A stretch of DNA of 64,000 nucleotides from Bactericera cockerelli (GCA_024516035.1 JAMCCL010000147.1:1-64000); one strand, 5' to 3'; shown: positions 10,522 through 20,756, counted from the stretch's first letter. Translations and numbers: made by a program. Notes: generated from the letters alone by a model not told the origin.

Positions 10522-11190
10522 AAAAAAAATCTGGTGTAAACATCACACGACTTTCCTTATCTCCCAAAAAGGAGTCGAATTCCGCCACTGGTGACTGAAC
10601 GGTAACAGATAACTAAAAATCAATGCCAAATTCGTGATCAGCACTTCAAAATCATTTAATTTGATATGTCACAACCCCCATTTAGGATGAATAATAAAAA
10701 AGTTAGTCCAATCGGGTCCCCCTACAATACCGGTAAATTGGGGCCGGTTTCCAAAAAGTTAAACATATCAAAAAAATGATCAGAGTGAACCCCTATTATT
10801 TTTTTAATCTGAGAAAATGTTGTTCTCTAACTTTTTTTGTATCTTTAACCAATTCAAAGAAGCGGTGCTTGCGGCCAATATTTGCGGCCCTGCGGCCGCA
10901 GAATGCGGCCGATTTCAACCAAAAGTTTCATGGTTCGTCTGGTGTATAAAATTAATTACCATACCAAATTTCAAGTCTCTAGCTCTTACCGTTCTGTAGA
11001 TATCCTGTTCACACACACACACACAGACACACACACAGACACACACACAGACAGACGCACGGACCAATGGCTGAAAACCACTTTTTTGGTATCCTGAGGC
11101 TATGATTCGTCCAGAAATGTGAAAAGCTGGGTAGGTCAAATTTTCGACGAATACAATACTTTCCTTATTATAGGATAAGGAAAGTAAAAA
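10522..11190 (-). mobile_element. Hairpin-headed repeat, copy C (inverted)
   Basis: The reverse orientation of the 1027 and 3903 copies. It starts at AATCTGGTGTAAACATCACA and ends at TAATAAGGAAAG-type head hairpin plus an A run at 11186-11190. The GTCTG run has been replaced by an ACACACACAG-type run. Body similarity is high except for small indels. Confidence 0.8.
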
Positions 11191-12874
11191 TACTTCCTTA
11201 CTTACGAAGTCAGTCCATTGTCTGACAAGACAAATTTGCCTCCTCCATTGGATTCTGTAGACATAACTTTTGAGATTGATCTTAGCTTGACGTGCATATT
11301 TTGGTATACGAGTATTATCTGCCCATCTCACTTTTGCATTGCTTCTTGGTCGCTTTCTATTTCACCAGCCATTAGTTCTTTGATGGAATCTTCGATCCTT
11401 CTCATACTGTGCCCATACCATTTTACCATTGTATTCCATAGTAATAGTATAGTAGTGGTAGCGGTTGTTTTTGCCCGTACTGACATGTCCCAACGGCTAT
11501 CTTGAATTATTTTTCAGTGGGGAAGCTTCAATGAAAAGTCCGAAGTGAAAGGCCCGAAAAAACATTGCAGATATAATAACAAATGTCATGGTTTTAAACT
11601 TGTAAAAGCTGTTTAATTGTTCGCTTCAAAAAATAATGCTGCGTTAAATTTTTATTTGATGCCAACTAATATTTCGAATTTTTGTTTCGTTTATCTATCT
11701 CGAATAAAAAGATAACAATAAAACAAATACGCGAACATATAATTGTCTGGAGCAGAAGGTTTTCATGAGGTACATCGCGTTTCTCTTCAATTATTTCAAT
11801 TCCGCAGTTCCAGCACCGCCCCAGGGGGCAAGATGAAGTGAGACGATTTAATATTCATATTTGAAATTTAATTTCATATTCATTTAACATTTTGAGAGAG
11901 ATAATATTTTCATTGCTTTGTTTTTCTTGAATTTTTTTACTATCTCTCTTTTTTTTTCTTGAAATTTTTTCATGATTTTTTTTCCTTCGCAAAAATAATA
12001 ATAATCTAACAACAGTTGTGGTCGACAGCCATTAAACCGTACTGGCACAACGGAACATTACAGAAAAAATGTTCCCCTCGCTTTCTTTTCAATAGCTCTT
12101 TCTCTCTCTCTCTCTTCACGTCTGTACTTCTCTCTCCTCTTTTCAACTTCCCTCTGTCTCCCCTTACCACTTCCTCTTTAGCTCTTGTCCTCTGTCGATC
12201 TCTCTTTCTCTTTCTTTTTTTCACTCTTTACAGCTTTTTTAATGTCTAACTGTTATTGTTTCTGAACACCCAAATGGTGCTTTTCTTTTTCTCTCTCTGT
12301 CTCTCTTATCACGGGTATGAATATGAATAGTCCGATGGATCTTCATAGCTTGAGGAATGTACCGCTACCTTACGTTTTTCTTGTACTTGCTACCTACATA
12401 AGAATAATATACAATATTTTATTGTAATTTGGATTTTTTTTTTGATTTTTTTGGATTTGAAAATAAATTATTATCTCTCTTAGCTTTAATTTTCTATCGA
12501 ATCCAAGAGGATGAAGCAAGACAGAGATATAGACGTTAGATGATGTTAGATTGAGAGAAAAAGAGGAAAAAAATGTGAGGGTGAAAGGAAAAAAAGAAAA
12601 GAATGTAAGGACTGGAGACAGAGATAGAGAAATAGAGATAGTGAAGATAGTGAGGATAAGAGAGAGAGAAGAAAAGTAGGGTACATTCCGTTCCTCATTC
12701 TTATTTCTAATTTTAAAATATGTAGTTGAATGCCTGACTATTTGCATTTGCACTCCTTCTTTCTAAAGAGAGGGTTAAAAAGACTCATTATTTCTATAGA
12801 GACTCTAATCAAATATCTATTTGATTAGAGCATTGTAAATTTTAAAGGAACTGGATTCAACTGATGATGACTTT
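11191..12874. other. Unannotated stretch with polypyrimidine patches
   Basis: No gene recognised. 12090-12240 is C/T-rich and 12525-12690 is G/A-rich. ORFs in these patches are low-complexity artefacts. Confidence 0.4.
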
Positions 12875-12930
12875 GAATTCAATTCAATTCAATTCAATTC
12901 AATTCAATTCAATTCAATTCAATTCAATTC
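12875..12930 (-). repeat. (GAATT)n terminal tail of the LINE
   Basis: About eleven uninterrupted AATTC pentamers on the plus strand (GAATT on the LINE strand). They sit just after the AATAAAACAT-like end of the LINE 3' UTR, and mark the 3' terminus at which reverse transcription is primed in CR1-type elements. Confidence 0.85.
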
Positions 12931-13040
12931 ATGTTTTATTAATGTTTTTCAATATAAAATAATTGTTAAACACAAGTCAAAAAACACAAAAAAGAAAATA
13001 AAATAATACGTACATAAATCTCTATAAAATGTCTACAAAC

Positions 13041-13080
13041 CGTGGTGAGTGTGGTGTATATGTATGTGTGTGGTGGTGGT

Positions 13081-13163
<83 letters not shown>

Positions 13164-13164
13164 T

Positions 13165-13206
<42 letters not shown>

Positions 13207-13266
13207 TGGGTGGGTGTGTGTGGGTGGGTGTGTGTAGGTGGGTGTGGGTGGGTGGGTGTGTGTGGG
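13041..13266. repeat. (GT)n / GGGTGT microsatellite
   Basis: A long GT dinucleotide array interrupted by GGTGGG blocks that become denser to the right. It lies in the 3' UTR of the minus-strand LINE. The VCVCVC and THTHTH frames read through it in all directions are not genes. Confidence 0.95.
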
Positions 13267-13336
13267 CTGGCGAAGAGGTAGTAGATAAGAAAGGTAAGTG
13301 AACAATAGATATGGGGTTACAGAATTACAAAAAATA

Positions 13337-16300
13337 TCAGAATTCATCCAAATCAGCCATTAAAAAATCTTTATGAGAGTAATAGGCTTTTGACTTCAAA
13401 TGGTTTTCTACCACAATTTTGAAGGTTTTAGTAGGTAAATTTCTAATGTTTGTCGGTAGCTTGTTAAAGAATGAAATGCCATAATAATTTGTCCCATTTC
13501 TTGCCTTATTTACACGATGTATGGCGGGGACCAGGTTTTTACTTGTCCGTGTGTTGTAGGAGTGAACGGCTGTATTGTATTCACTTAAATTTTCTTTCAC
13601 ATGCAGAAGACATTGCAATATATAGATAGAAGGGAGCGTTAGGATGCCAAGGTCAATAAACAGTGGCTTGGCATGTGGTTTGATAGGGAAGGATTTCACC
13701 CCACTGACAATGCGTATAGCTTTCTTTTGCAGAATGAAAAGTTGAGAAGCACTGGATGTATGTCCCCATAACAGTACGCCATATGTTAGCAATGAATGTA
13801 GAAGGCCGTAATATGCGTTTTTAAGGGTAGACTGGGAAACTTGCTTCTGGAGTCTACGTAGCAAGAATATACGGCTACTCAACTTTTTCGCTAATTTATC
13901 TGCATGGGCTTGCCATCTAAGTTGCGGATCTAAACGAAATCCAAGCAGATCTACCGAATCTGGATTTTCAAAATTTTCTAATCTACATAAACTGAAAATT
14001 ATATGCTGTGTTTTGGCTTGATTTAGATGCAATCTGTTTGTATTAAACCACACCTGTGCTTGCGCTATTGCAATATTATTTTTACGAAGGAGTTCATCTT
14101 GATTTTTGTCTTGGACATACAGAGTGGTGTCGTCAGCGAAGATAGTGACCCTTGTATACTCAGGCAAGTTTCCTGGTAAGTCGTTAATGTATATTAAGAA
14201 AATTAAAGGTCCCAAGATTGATCCGGTAGGTATTCCCGTATTTACTAAACGCGGGTCGGATACACTATCCCCGACTTTCACTATTTGCGATCTATTCTCG
14301 AGGTATGTTTTAAGCAGTTTTATACTCGAACCACTGAACTTGTAATGATGCAGTTTTTCGAGTAGAATGACATGGTTTAATAGTTCAAAAGCTCGAGAAA
14401 GATCGCACATAGTAGCTTTAAGGTGACATTTATTATTGAAGCAGGCCGAAATTGAATTTGTTAGAGAGTTGACAGCGTCAGTTGTACAAAGATGTTTACG
14501 AAAACCAAACTGGGTAGGTGAAAACAACTTATAATAGTTGAGGAACATAACTATCTGATCAGCCATCACTCTTTCAACGACCTTGCTTAAAACAGGCAGG
14601 ATGGAAATTGGCCTGTAACTAGATGCTAAATTCTTCTCTCCTTTATTCTTATACACAGGATGAATTAGGCCATGCTTCAAACAGTCTGGGAAAACACCTA
14701 CTCTAAAACACAGATTTATAAGGTTTGCAAGCACAGGTGTAATTAAGTCAGCAATAATTAAAATTAACTCTAGATTTAGGTCAAAAAAATCCCTAGCCTT
14801 CTTCTTAGTCAGTGATTTTATGACATTCTGGATTGTATCACCTGTTACTTCTAAGAAAACAAAATCTTCATCTATGTGGTCAACAGCCACCTGTGAGACC
14901 AAGGTTCCGGGTTCTAAAGAAGAGGGCGAAATATTATTTATTAGAGATAGAGGACCATCGCAAAAATTTACATTAAACTCGTTTGGTGTTATCAAGCTTT
15001 TTTCTGCCAAGTTTTCCTTAATCTTATGGTTGTTATTTATTATTTCCCAGGCTGCTTTATTTATATTATCAGTTCTCGCCAACCGATTATCATTTAAGGA
15101 TTTTTTGAGTATGTCCAGGGCATATCGATATTTTTGGCGTGCTTGTCTTTTTCTGCTAGCAAGATCGGGTGACGGACAACTGCTGTGCAGTTCACTCAGT
15201 AACCGTAGATCAGAGCGTAGACGTTTAAGTTCTGGAGTGAATTTAAAAGTTTTCTTTTTATTTTGTTGTATTAATTTAGACTTCTTAGGGAAGGCAATTT
15301 TCGCCCCATCAGATAAGTTTTGTTGGAATATTTCAAACTTTTTATCGGGGGTTATGTTTGAGTCATTCGCGAAATCCCAGTTTAACCTCTGTATAATATT
15401 ACGAAAGGAAATTTTTCCCGCTTCGGTAATGGGTCTCGTCTTTACTATTTTACTTGTAACGGGAGGTAAGTCTACAGGGATAGTTACTACCTGTGCCTTA
15501 TGGTCAGAATAACCGGGATCTAATACATTTGCTTGGAATTCATTTTTACTAAAGTTTAAAAAAATGTTATCTATACAGTTATTTCCCCGGGTTGATTCAT
15601 ATACTGTACGGACAAAACCAAAAGTTCCCATCAAGTTAGAAAATGACCTGTTTTCGTTGCAGTTTATATCATTAAAATTAATATTCCAATCTCCACAAAG
15701 ACATAAATTTTTATCCGCACCGATTGTATTTAGAATATTCTCTAGGATTTCGTAGAATTGGCGAAAATTGCTATAACACGGAGATCTATAAAAACACAAA
15801 ACCAGAATGTCATAGTCAATGAGTCTCACCCCCACAACCTCACAAATAGAGTCAATAGAATATCGATTAAGGGAGTCTATTATTTTAAAGTTCAAGTCTC
15901 TACGAAGATAAATAAGGACACCTCCATATGATATTCCTCTAATTAGAGTTGATCGAGATCGAGAGACAGCAACACGGTAGTCGGTCATGTTACAATATTG
16001 CTCATCACCAGATACCAACCAATGTTCTGTGATGCTAATTACTGCAGGAGAAAATGAACTGCTGCTTAATAGGCTCTCTAGCATATCTATTTTATTTCTG
16101 AGGGACCCAATATTCATATGGAAAATAGCTATTTTGTTTTGGTCAGAATGAGATATAATATTTAGCACTGATGTAGAAGTATGTATACTAGTACGCCTAT
16201 CACTAGTTGTTGCTATTGTTGTTGTTGTAGGTTTGTTAATAGATAATTGGGGTGAGAAATCTATAGTAGTGGGATTTAAAGTAGGTTGACTAAAATGGGT

Positions 16301-16369
16301 TTCAGGCTTAGAATCGATAGAGAGTGTGGAAGAAATATTATCAGATGCTGATTCGTCATGTGCTAATGA
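13337..16369 (-). CDS. LINE ORF2: endonuclease-reverse transcriptase
   Basis: Multifunctional retrotransposition enzyme. It nicks target DNA and copies the LINE RNA onto it (target-primed reverse transcription). Numbering from codon 16168 (GTG), where a 943-residue frame has its 5' end in a GTG/ATG scan, the endonuclease occupies about residues 13-230: N19 in FHMNIGSL, E48 in ITEHW, GDWN at 159-162 and SDH at 221-223. The RT occupies about 490-780: SYRPISILP, the first catalytic D589 in MCDLSRAF, GIPTGSILGP, and the catalytic pair FADD at 677-680. The C-terminal region has the LLGFRLDPQLRW and LLTYGVLLWG blocks common in the CR1 group. The frame is open without a stop for 67 more codons upstream to 16369, where it meets ORF1 at a possible -1 frameshift site. 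The first in-frame ATG (16117) falls inside the endonuclease, so it is a poor start. All catalytic residues are present. Confidence 0.93.
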   Translation of the reverse strand, partial: SLAHDESASDNISSTLSIDSKPETHFSQPTLNPTTIDFSPQLSINKPTTTTIATTSDRRTSIHTSTSVLNIISHSDQNKIAIFHMNIGSLRNKIDMLESLLSSSSFSPAVISITEHWLVSGDEQYCNMTDYRVAVSRSRSTLIRGISYGGVLIYLRRDLNFKIIDSLNRYSIDSICEVVGVRLIDYDILVLCFYRSPCYSNFRQFYEILENILNTIGADKNLCLCGDWNINFNDINCNENRSFSNLMGTFGFVRTVYESTRGNNCIDNIFLNFSKNEFQANVLDPGYSDHKAQVVTIPVDLPPVTSKIVKTRPITEAGKISFRNIIQRLNWDFANDSNITPDKKFEIFQQNLSDGAKIAFPKKSKLIQQNKKKTFKFTPELKRLRSDLRLLSELHSSCPSPDLASRKRQARQKYRYALDILKKSLNDNRLARTDNINKAAWEIINNNHKIKENLAEKSLITPNEFNVNFCDGPLSLINNISPSSLEPGTLVSQVAVDHIDEDFVFLEVTGDTIQNVIKSLTKKKARDFFDLNLELILIIADLITPVLANLINLCFRVGVFPDCLKHGLIHPVYKNKGEKNLASSYRPISILPVLSKVVERVMADQIVMFLNYYKLFSPTQFGFRKHLCTTDAVNSLTNSISACFNNKCHLKATMCDLSRAFELLNHVILLEKLHHYKFSGSSIKLLKTYLENRSQIVKVGDSVSDPRLVNTGIPTGSILGPLIFLIYINDLPGNLPEYTRVTIFADDTTLYVQDKNQDELLRKNNIAIAQAQVWFNTNRLHLNQAKTQHIIFSLCRLENFENPDSVDLLGFRLDPQLRWQAHADKLAKKLSSRIFLLRRLQKQVSQSTLKNAYYGLLHSLLTYGVLLWGHTSSASQLFILQKKAIRIVSGVKSFPIKPHAKPLFIDLGILTLPSIYILQCLLHVKENLSEYNTAVHSYNTRTSKNLVPAIHRVNKARNGTNYYGISFFNKLPTNIRNLPTKTFKIVVENHLKSKAYYSHKDFLMADLDEF

Positions 16370-16375
16370 AAATTT
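16369..16375 (-). promoter_or_regulatory. Candidate -1 ribosomal frameshift heptamer
   Basis: On the LINE strand the ORF1 codons run CAT AAA AAT TTT CAT TAG. The heptamer A AAT TTT fits the X XXY YYZ slippery pattern in exactly the ORF1 frame. A one-base backward slip enters the ORF2 frame (TCA TTA GCA ...), which is open into the endonuclease. It lies three bases before the ORF1 stop. No stimulatory RNA structure has been tested. Confidence 0.6.
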
Positions 16376-16635
16376 TTATGATGAGTAGGTAGAGAGAGGG
16401 GGTAGGTAGACTGAGGGGTAGAATGGTTGTTAGGTAGAGAGGGGGGGTAGATGGACAGATGGGCAGAATGATTATAAGGCAGAGAGGGGGGGTTGGTAGA
16501 CAGAGGGGTAGAATGGTTACCAGGTAGAGAGGGGGGGTAATTTCCCCAGTACTGAGGTGCAGATGGTGCACCAGAAGGTAGTGAGTAGTGAAGGTTTGTG
16601 ATGAGGTACCGAGGGGTTAGGGTTTTGATGAGGTA

Positions 16636-17015
16636 GTGAAGAGTGATAGTTTTGATAAGGTAGTGAGGGTTGAGTGTTATGATGAGGTAGTGAGGGTTGA
16701 ATGTTATGATGAGGTAGTGAGGGTTGAGTGTTATGATGAGGTAGTGAGGGGTGAGGGTTGTGTTGACGTAGTGAGGGGTGAGGGTTATGATGAGGTAGTG
16801 AGGGTTGAGTGTTATGATGAGGTAGTGGGGGTTGAGTGTTATGATGAGGTAGTGGGGGTTGAGTGTTATGATGAGGTAGTGAGGGGTGAGGGTTGTGATG
16901 GGGTGCGGGTGGGCTAGGTAGTGAGGGATGAGGGTTGTGATGAGGTAGTGAAGAATGATGGTTATGATGAGGTAGTGAGGGATGAGGGTTATGATGAGGT
17001 AGTGAGGGGTGAGGG
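16636..17015 (-). repeat. Coding 27-bp minisatellite in LINE ORF1
   Basis: About a dozen units of roughly 27 bp, each carrying GATGAGGTAGTGAGGG on the plus strand. On the coding strand they translate to nine-residue PHPSLPHHN / TQPSLPHHN-type repeats. Unit variants (ATGGTT, TGTGAT, GGGTTG) show internal turnover. The unit length is a multiple of three, so copy changes do not break ORF1. A shorter related block continues to about 16390 in the displaced frame. Confidence 0.9.
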
Positions 17016-18323
17016 TGCTGTTGCCATGGAGGATGGTTAAACTGTAATGTTATGGGTTCATTTTCTGGGAAACAATTTGTATTATTATACCTGTAGTTCG
17101 ACATTATAGGTGCAAGTGGAAGTGTGTTATTGTGTTCCTGCTGAATTGTATAACATTGTAAAGGTTGAGTTGGTGGTACTTGGTGTTGACTATTATTCGG
17201 TTGTGGTGTGTTGCCTTCGTGATGTAGGATAGTTGTTGGTTTGTTATTGACTTGTATGGTTTGGGGTCCCTTTGTAATTGTTGGAATGTAATTGGGTGAA
17301 TCTATTATTTTTTTTGTTTTATGTGGTTCTTTATTGTTTGAAGAAAGAGATGTTATTGTAGTTTTGCTTTTTATCCATTGCGTGTTTCTCTTCTTTTTAT
17401 TAGAATTGTTTGGTAAATTTTGTACTTTATTTTTTGTACTATTTTCTGTGTTATTTGTTTTGTTGGTAATTACATCAATTATTTTGGAACTTAGCCATTG
17501 CTTTCCTTTCCTACCTATGTGAACCCCATCTTGTGCCAGATGTTGTGGTTTGAGAAAGCTATGGGTATTTATAATGTGTATATTTTGATAATTAGAGCAG
17601 TGATGTTTTATTTTTGTGTTTAAATTAATGATATTTTTATTAGTGATATAATCCTGGGGTGGGATGGAGATCAGAATTATTTTACACTTAAGCTTAGCTA
17701 ATTTATCCAGTGATTTTTTTATTTGTGCTGATTTTGTGACAAAGAGGTCATTTGTACCTGCAGAAATTACAACTATGTCTGAAGCTTTAAATTCAACTGG
17801 TAGTAGTGTATTTATTATTACTTCATAGTTGGCTCCAGGCTTGAAGTGTGCCTTAATATCCATATCATTAGGGAAGTTAGGGTTATATTTGATTTTATCA
17901 TTCATATGTCTTATATGAGAATCACCAATTAAATAGCAGGTATTTTTCTGAGGTATGATGTGGTTTTCTATTTGGTATTGTTTTAATGTTGATTTTGTGT
18001 GATTGTCAAAATTTTGATTTTTTTTATTTTTATCAGTGATAATATTGCTAGTATTTAGTGGATTTTTGGATACTATTGTATTCATGATCTTGGGACTAAT
18101 ATCCAGAGGATCTTTCCTTAGGTGGTTTTCTAAATTTGTTATTTTGCTTGTATTTATATTTATTTGTTCTTCTAATTTTTTTACAAATTCAAAGAGACTT
18201 AATTTATCTTCATAGTGTGGACTTTGTTGTCTCTGATTTTGTAACAGATTCAGGTTTAAATTGCCGGTGTTGATCCATTCAGAGGTATTGTTTAGGCAGC
18301 TGAATTCTAGCTCGTTAGCAAAA

Positions 18324-18383
18324 TATGGTCTTTAATTTACAAGCAGTGGTCTTTAATTCAATGGTCTTTAATTTACAAGCAGT
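18324..18383. repeat. Short direct repeat at the LINE 5' junction
   Basis: TGGTCTTTAATTTACAAGCA occurs twice (about 18326 and 18362), with an extra TGGTCTTTAATTCA copy between. It coincides with the point where the ORF1 frame meets an upstream stop, so it probably marks the 5' end of the inserted LINE. Confidence 0.6.
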
Positions 18384-18495
18384 AGAAGTAGAAGTAGAAG
18401 TGTTATTGCATCTGGTTGACAAAACTTTATATTCTTACCTCTCCGAAAATAGGAACATTAGGATTGGAAAAATAAAAATAGCACCTTTGGTAGTT

Positions 18496-18790
18496 ACAGG
18501 CGCCACGTGACTGGCATTACGGGCCCTATCCAGGCTGGGTGACGTTAACGTGGGTAACTGGTACAATTCTTAGCGAATAGTGCGTGAAATTCTGACTATT
18601 TCAAATCAGGACGTTAAAACCAAAGAGAATCAACTAGTCTTAAAAAAATTTTCTTGTATTATATATTATTATAATTATCTTTAAAATCTTTAAAAATAAT
18701 AAAGAAAATGGCTGTATGGGTTGTTTTTGCCCATTGCCAAAAAAAAAAAAAAAAAATCAACTAGTCACAATAGTAATAATAATTACTATT
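18496..18790 (+). mobile_element. SINE family E, 5'-truncated copy split by a retrocopy
   Basis: Carries the tail of the SINE seen complete at 50321-50581: CCAGGCTGGGTGACGTTAAC, the TCAGGACGTTAAAACCAAAG block, then GAATCAACTAGTCACAATAG, with the tRNA-like head missing. The tail is interrupted at 18640-18754 by a separate insertion, which duplicated its target. Confidence 0.75.
18640..18754 (+). mobile_element. Poly(A)-tailed retrocopy with 12-bp target duplication
   Basis: An insertion of 115 bp flanked by AATCAACTAGTC on both sides (18628-18639 and 18755-18766). It contains AATAAA at 18698-18703 about 35 bases before a run of A (from 18739), the layout of a processed transcript end. It was most likely copied by a LINE machinery from an mRNA 3' end. 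The donor gene is unknown, and 'GGCTGTATGGGTTG' precedes the tail. Confidence 0.75.
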
Positions 18791-19774
18791 ATAGTAATAA
18801 TAATACAATTTAAAGAAGCCGAAAAATTGTTCAAATACAAAGACCTAGAAATAGAGATAAGTAGAATGTGGTATATCAAAACCAGCACGCAGTACCTGTC
18901 ATCGTAGGAGCTCTAGGAACAATTAAAAATGGAGCAGATGAAGTACAACTACTTCTGCGTGCAAAAATCCCCATAGTAATAATAATAAAAAAAATAACAA
19001 TTTATAAGTGCCTGTGAGTATAATATAAGCGTTGCAAAAGAACTGTTCCGATTGATTTCAATTTTAGATATTATCTCGCCTTGTTTTGGCAACGCTAGGT
19101 GAAGTTAAATTATTTTCAGACTGAAAATTTCATACGTCTACGAACTCTTGAAGTAGGTACCTAAAACTGTATGTTAAAGCTACGTTAACAAACTGACACC
19201 CCGTAATTTATTACAGAAATAATGAGCCACCCTACACCTGCCCGCACTTCTCCCCAGACCCAGGTCTGAAAATGGAATGTTAATTATGTTGTAGAGTAAA
19301 ATAATTTTATTTAATTTTAATTTCGCTATGAATTAATTAACTAAGGCACGCACAAAATGGTATTTTAAATTCGGCACCCCCTCCACTCTGCCCCCTAACT
19401 CACTCGGCCTCCAATTATATCTATTTAGGTTGTGCCTTCCCACTTTTGACACCCGCACGAACACCCAAACACTCTCTTATGGACTAGCCTAGAGGATCTT
19501 TACGGTGCTAGTTTTAAAGGCTTTTTAACAAATTGGAGAATCTTTTATAAATTATAATAATTAATAATTTATCTCCTCAAATATATGTAGATATTTATAG
19601 TTAAGAAATATAAAAATATAAATGTAGTTCCTTTATCCAGAAAATTAACCATTTCCCTCCCATTTCCAAGTCTTCCAGCACTGAATCTTTTGTTTTACCT
19701 TCTCATATCTGGCAGTCCATTGTCTGTCAACTGTCAATTAATAGCCCCGCCTTCTTTCTCATTCATTTTTTCTC
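18791..19774. other. Unannotated stretch
   Basis: A TAA-rich run follows the SINE (18771-18806). The remainder is AT-rich without recognisable gene or repeat. Confidence 0.4.
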
Positions 19775-20060
19775 CTCATATCTACCAAACCATCACTCTC
19801 CCTTCCTCTTATCTACCAAACCATCACTCTCCCCTCCTCCTATCTACCAAACTATCACTCTCCCCTCCTCCTATCTACCAAACCATCACTCTCCCATTCT
19901 CCTATGTACGAAACCATCACTCTCCCCTCCTCCTATCTACCAAACCATCACTCTCCCCTCCTCCTATCTACCAAACTATCACTCTCCCATGCTCCTATCT
20001 ACCAAACCATCACTCTCCCATCCTCAAATCTACCAAACCATCACTCTCCCCTCATCTACC
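19775..20060 (+). repeat. 31-bp minisatellite
   Basis: About nine units of CTACCAAACCATCACTCTCC followed by CCTCCTCCTAT, 30-31 bp each. Single-base variants (ACTATC, TGCTCC, ATGTACGAAACC) distinguish units. The array is entirely pyrimidine-biased and continues into a non-repetitive C/T-rich tract. Frames through it (19690-20220) are artefacts. Confidence 0.9.
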
Positions 20061-20756
20061 TCAAATTCCTCTCTCCCTATCCTATCTCCTTCCCCTTTCA
20101 CTTTTATATCCTCGTCCCATCTACTACCCTATTTTCCTCCCCTCTCCTCTCATCTCTCTCACTATCCTTCCCCCTCCTACCATTAACCACCCCTTAGACT
20201 TAGACCAAACTCCTCCCTAAGTCCAAACTCCCTATTCTCCTCTCTCTCCCTCTTCTCCCCATCCTTCCATCTCCCTCCACATTTATATTCCCCCTCCTAT
20301 CTATCACTCCTTGTTCCAGCTCGCTGGGGAGGCAATTATTATTAAATCCGAAATTTCGTCGAAACGCGCTTTCGAAATAGGCTCACTTTACAATTCATCT
20401 GGACAGGGGTTATTTATGGTTCAATTGAATTAGGAGTACTTCCTTTCCCCTCCCACTTCCTGTTTTTCATTCCCTCTCTCTCTCTCTTTCTTCCTCTATT
20501 CCTCTCACTTTCACTCTCTCATTTTCTTCATCCCTGTCTTCAGTCCTGTTTCTCCCCCTTCCTCTTTTTCGCCTTCTCCTATTTCCTTTTCCTTTCCTTA
20601 ATTCTGTTTTTCTCTCATTCTTGTTTATTTCTCCTCTTTCTCTCGTCTTTTCCCTTTCTCTCTTTCTCTTTCCTCACTCATTTTTCCTCTTTCTCTTCCA
20701 TTAGTTTCCTCTCTGTTCTTGAAACCAGCTCAGTTCAAAACTTAGGTCTAGCAGTA
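20061..20756. repeat. Polypyrimidine tract
   Basis: C/T-rich low-complexity DNA, interrupted at 20310-20445 by ordinary sequence. No unit length is evident and no gene was seen. Confidence 0.7.

Larger units (their letters stand above)
12875..18330 (-). mobile_element. CR1-group LINE, near complete, 5' truncated
   Basis: A non-LTR retrotransposon on the minus strand. In its own 5'-3' order it has ORF1 (18330-16363), ORF2 (-1 frame, about 16369-13337), a 3' UTR containing a long CA/GT microsatellite (13041-13266) and a terminal GAATT pentamer tail (12875-12930). A short tandem simple repeat instead of poly(A) is typical of CR1/L2-type LINEs. ORF1 with an SGNH esterase domain, and ORF2 with apurinic-type endonuclease plus RT and no RNase H, also fit the CR1 group. 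ORF2 has no stop codons, so the insertion is probably young. ORF1 has one 7-bp duplication. The 5' end stops inside ORF1 next to a short direct repeat (18324-18383). No clear target duplication was found. Confidence 0.9.
16363..18330 (-). pseudogene. LINE ORF1: SGNH-hydrolase domain protein, broken by a 7-bp duplication
   Basis: ORF1 proteins of CR1-group LINEs bind the element RNA, and many carry an esterase domain. The frame is open from about 18330, after a TAA, through a probable coiled coil (FEFVKKLEEQINI) to the ATG at 18085. From that Met, the SGNH hydrolase motifs are GDSHIRH with S56, GTND at 110-113, and D186-x-x-H189 in DGVHIGRKG, so the Ser-Asp-His triad is complete. A proline/histidine repeat (PHPSLPHHN units) follows. 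The frame then ends at a TAA at 16517 because GTAGTGA is duplicated at 16578-16591. Skipping one copy joins it to a frame that continues PSLPGNHSTP to a TAG at 16363-16365. The N-terminus is missing with the 5' truncation. Confidence 0.88.

Noticed and set aside
13029..13301. Cys/Val and Thr/His repeat ORFs on both strands
   Set aside because: They are read from a GT microsatellite in all frames and have no non-repeat domain.
14820..15512. 230-codon plus-strand frame
   Set aside because: It lies antisense to the intact LINE ORF2, whose catalytic motifs explain the region.
16636..16917. 93-codon plus-strand frame with VRVECYDEV repeats
   Set aside because: Antisense reading of the coding minisatellite in LINE ORF1.
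18085..18330. First ATG as the true start of LINE ORF1
   Set aside because: The frame stays open about 80 codons upstream with protein-like sequence, so the ATG is probably internal and the real start lost by 5' truncation.
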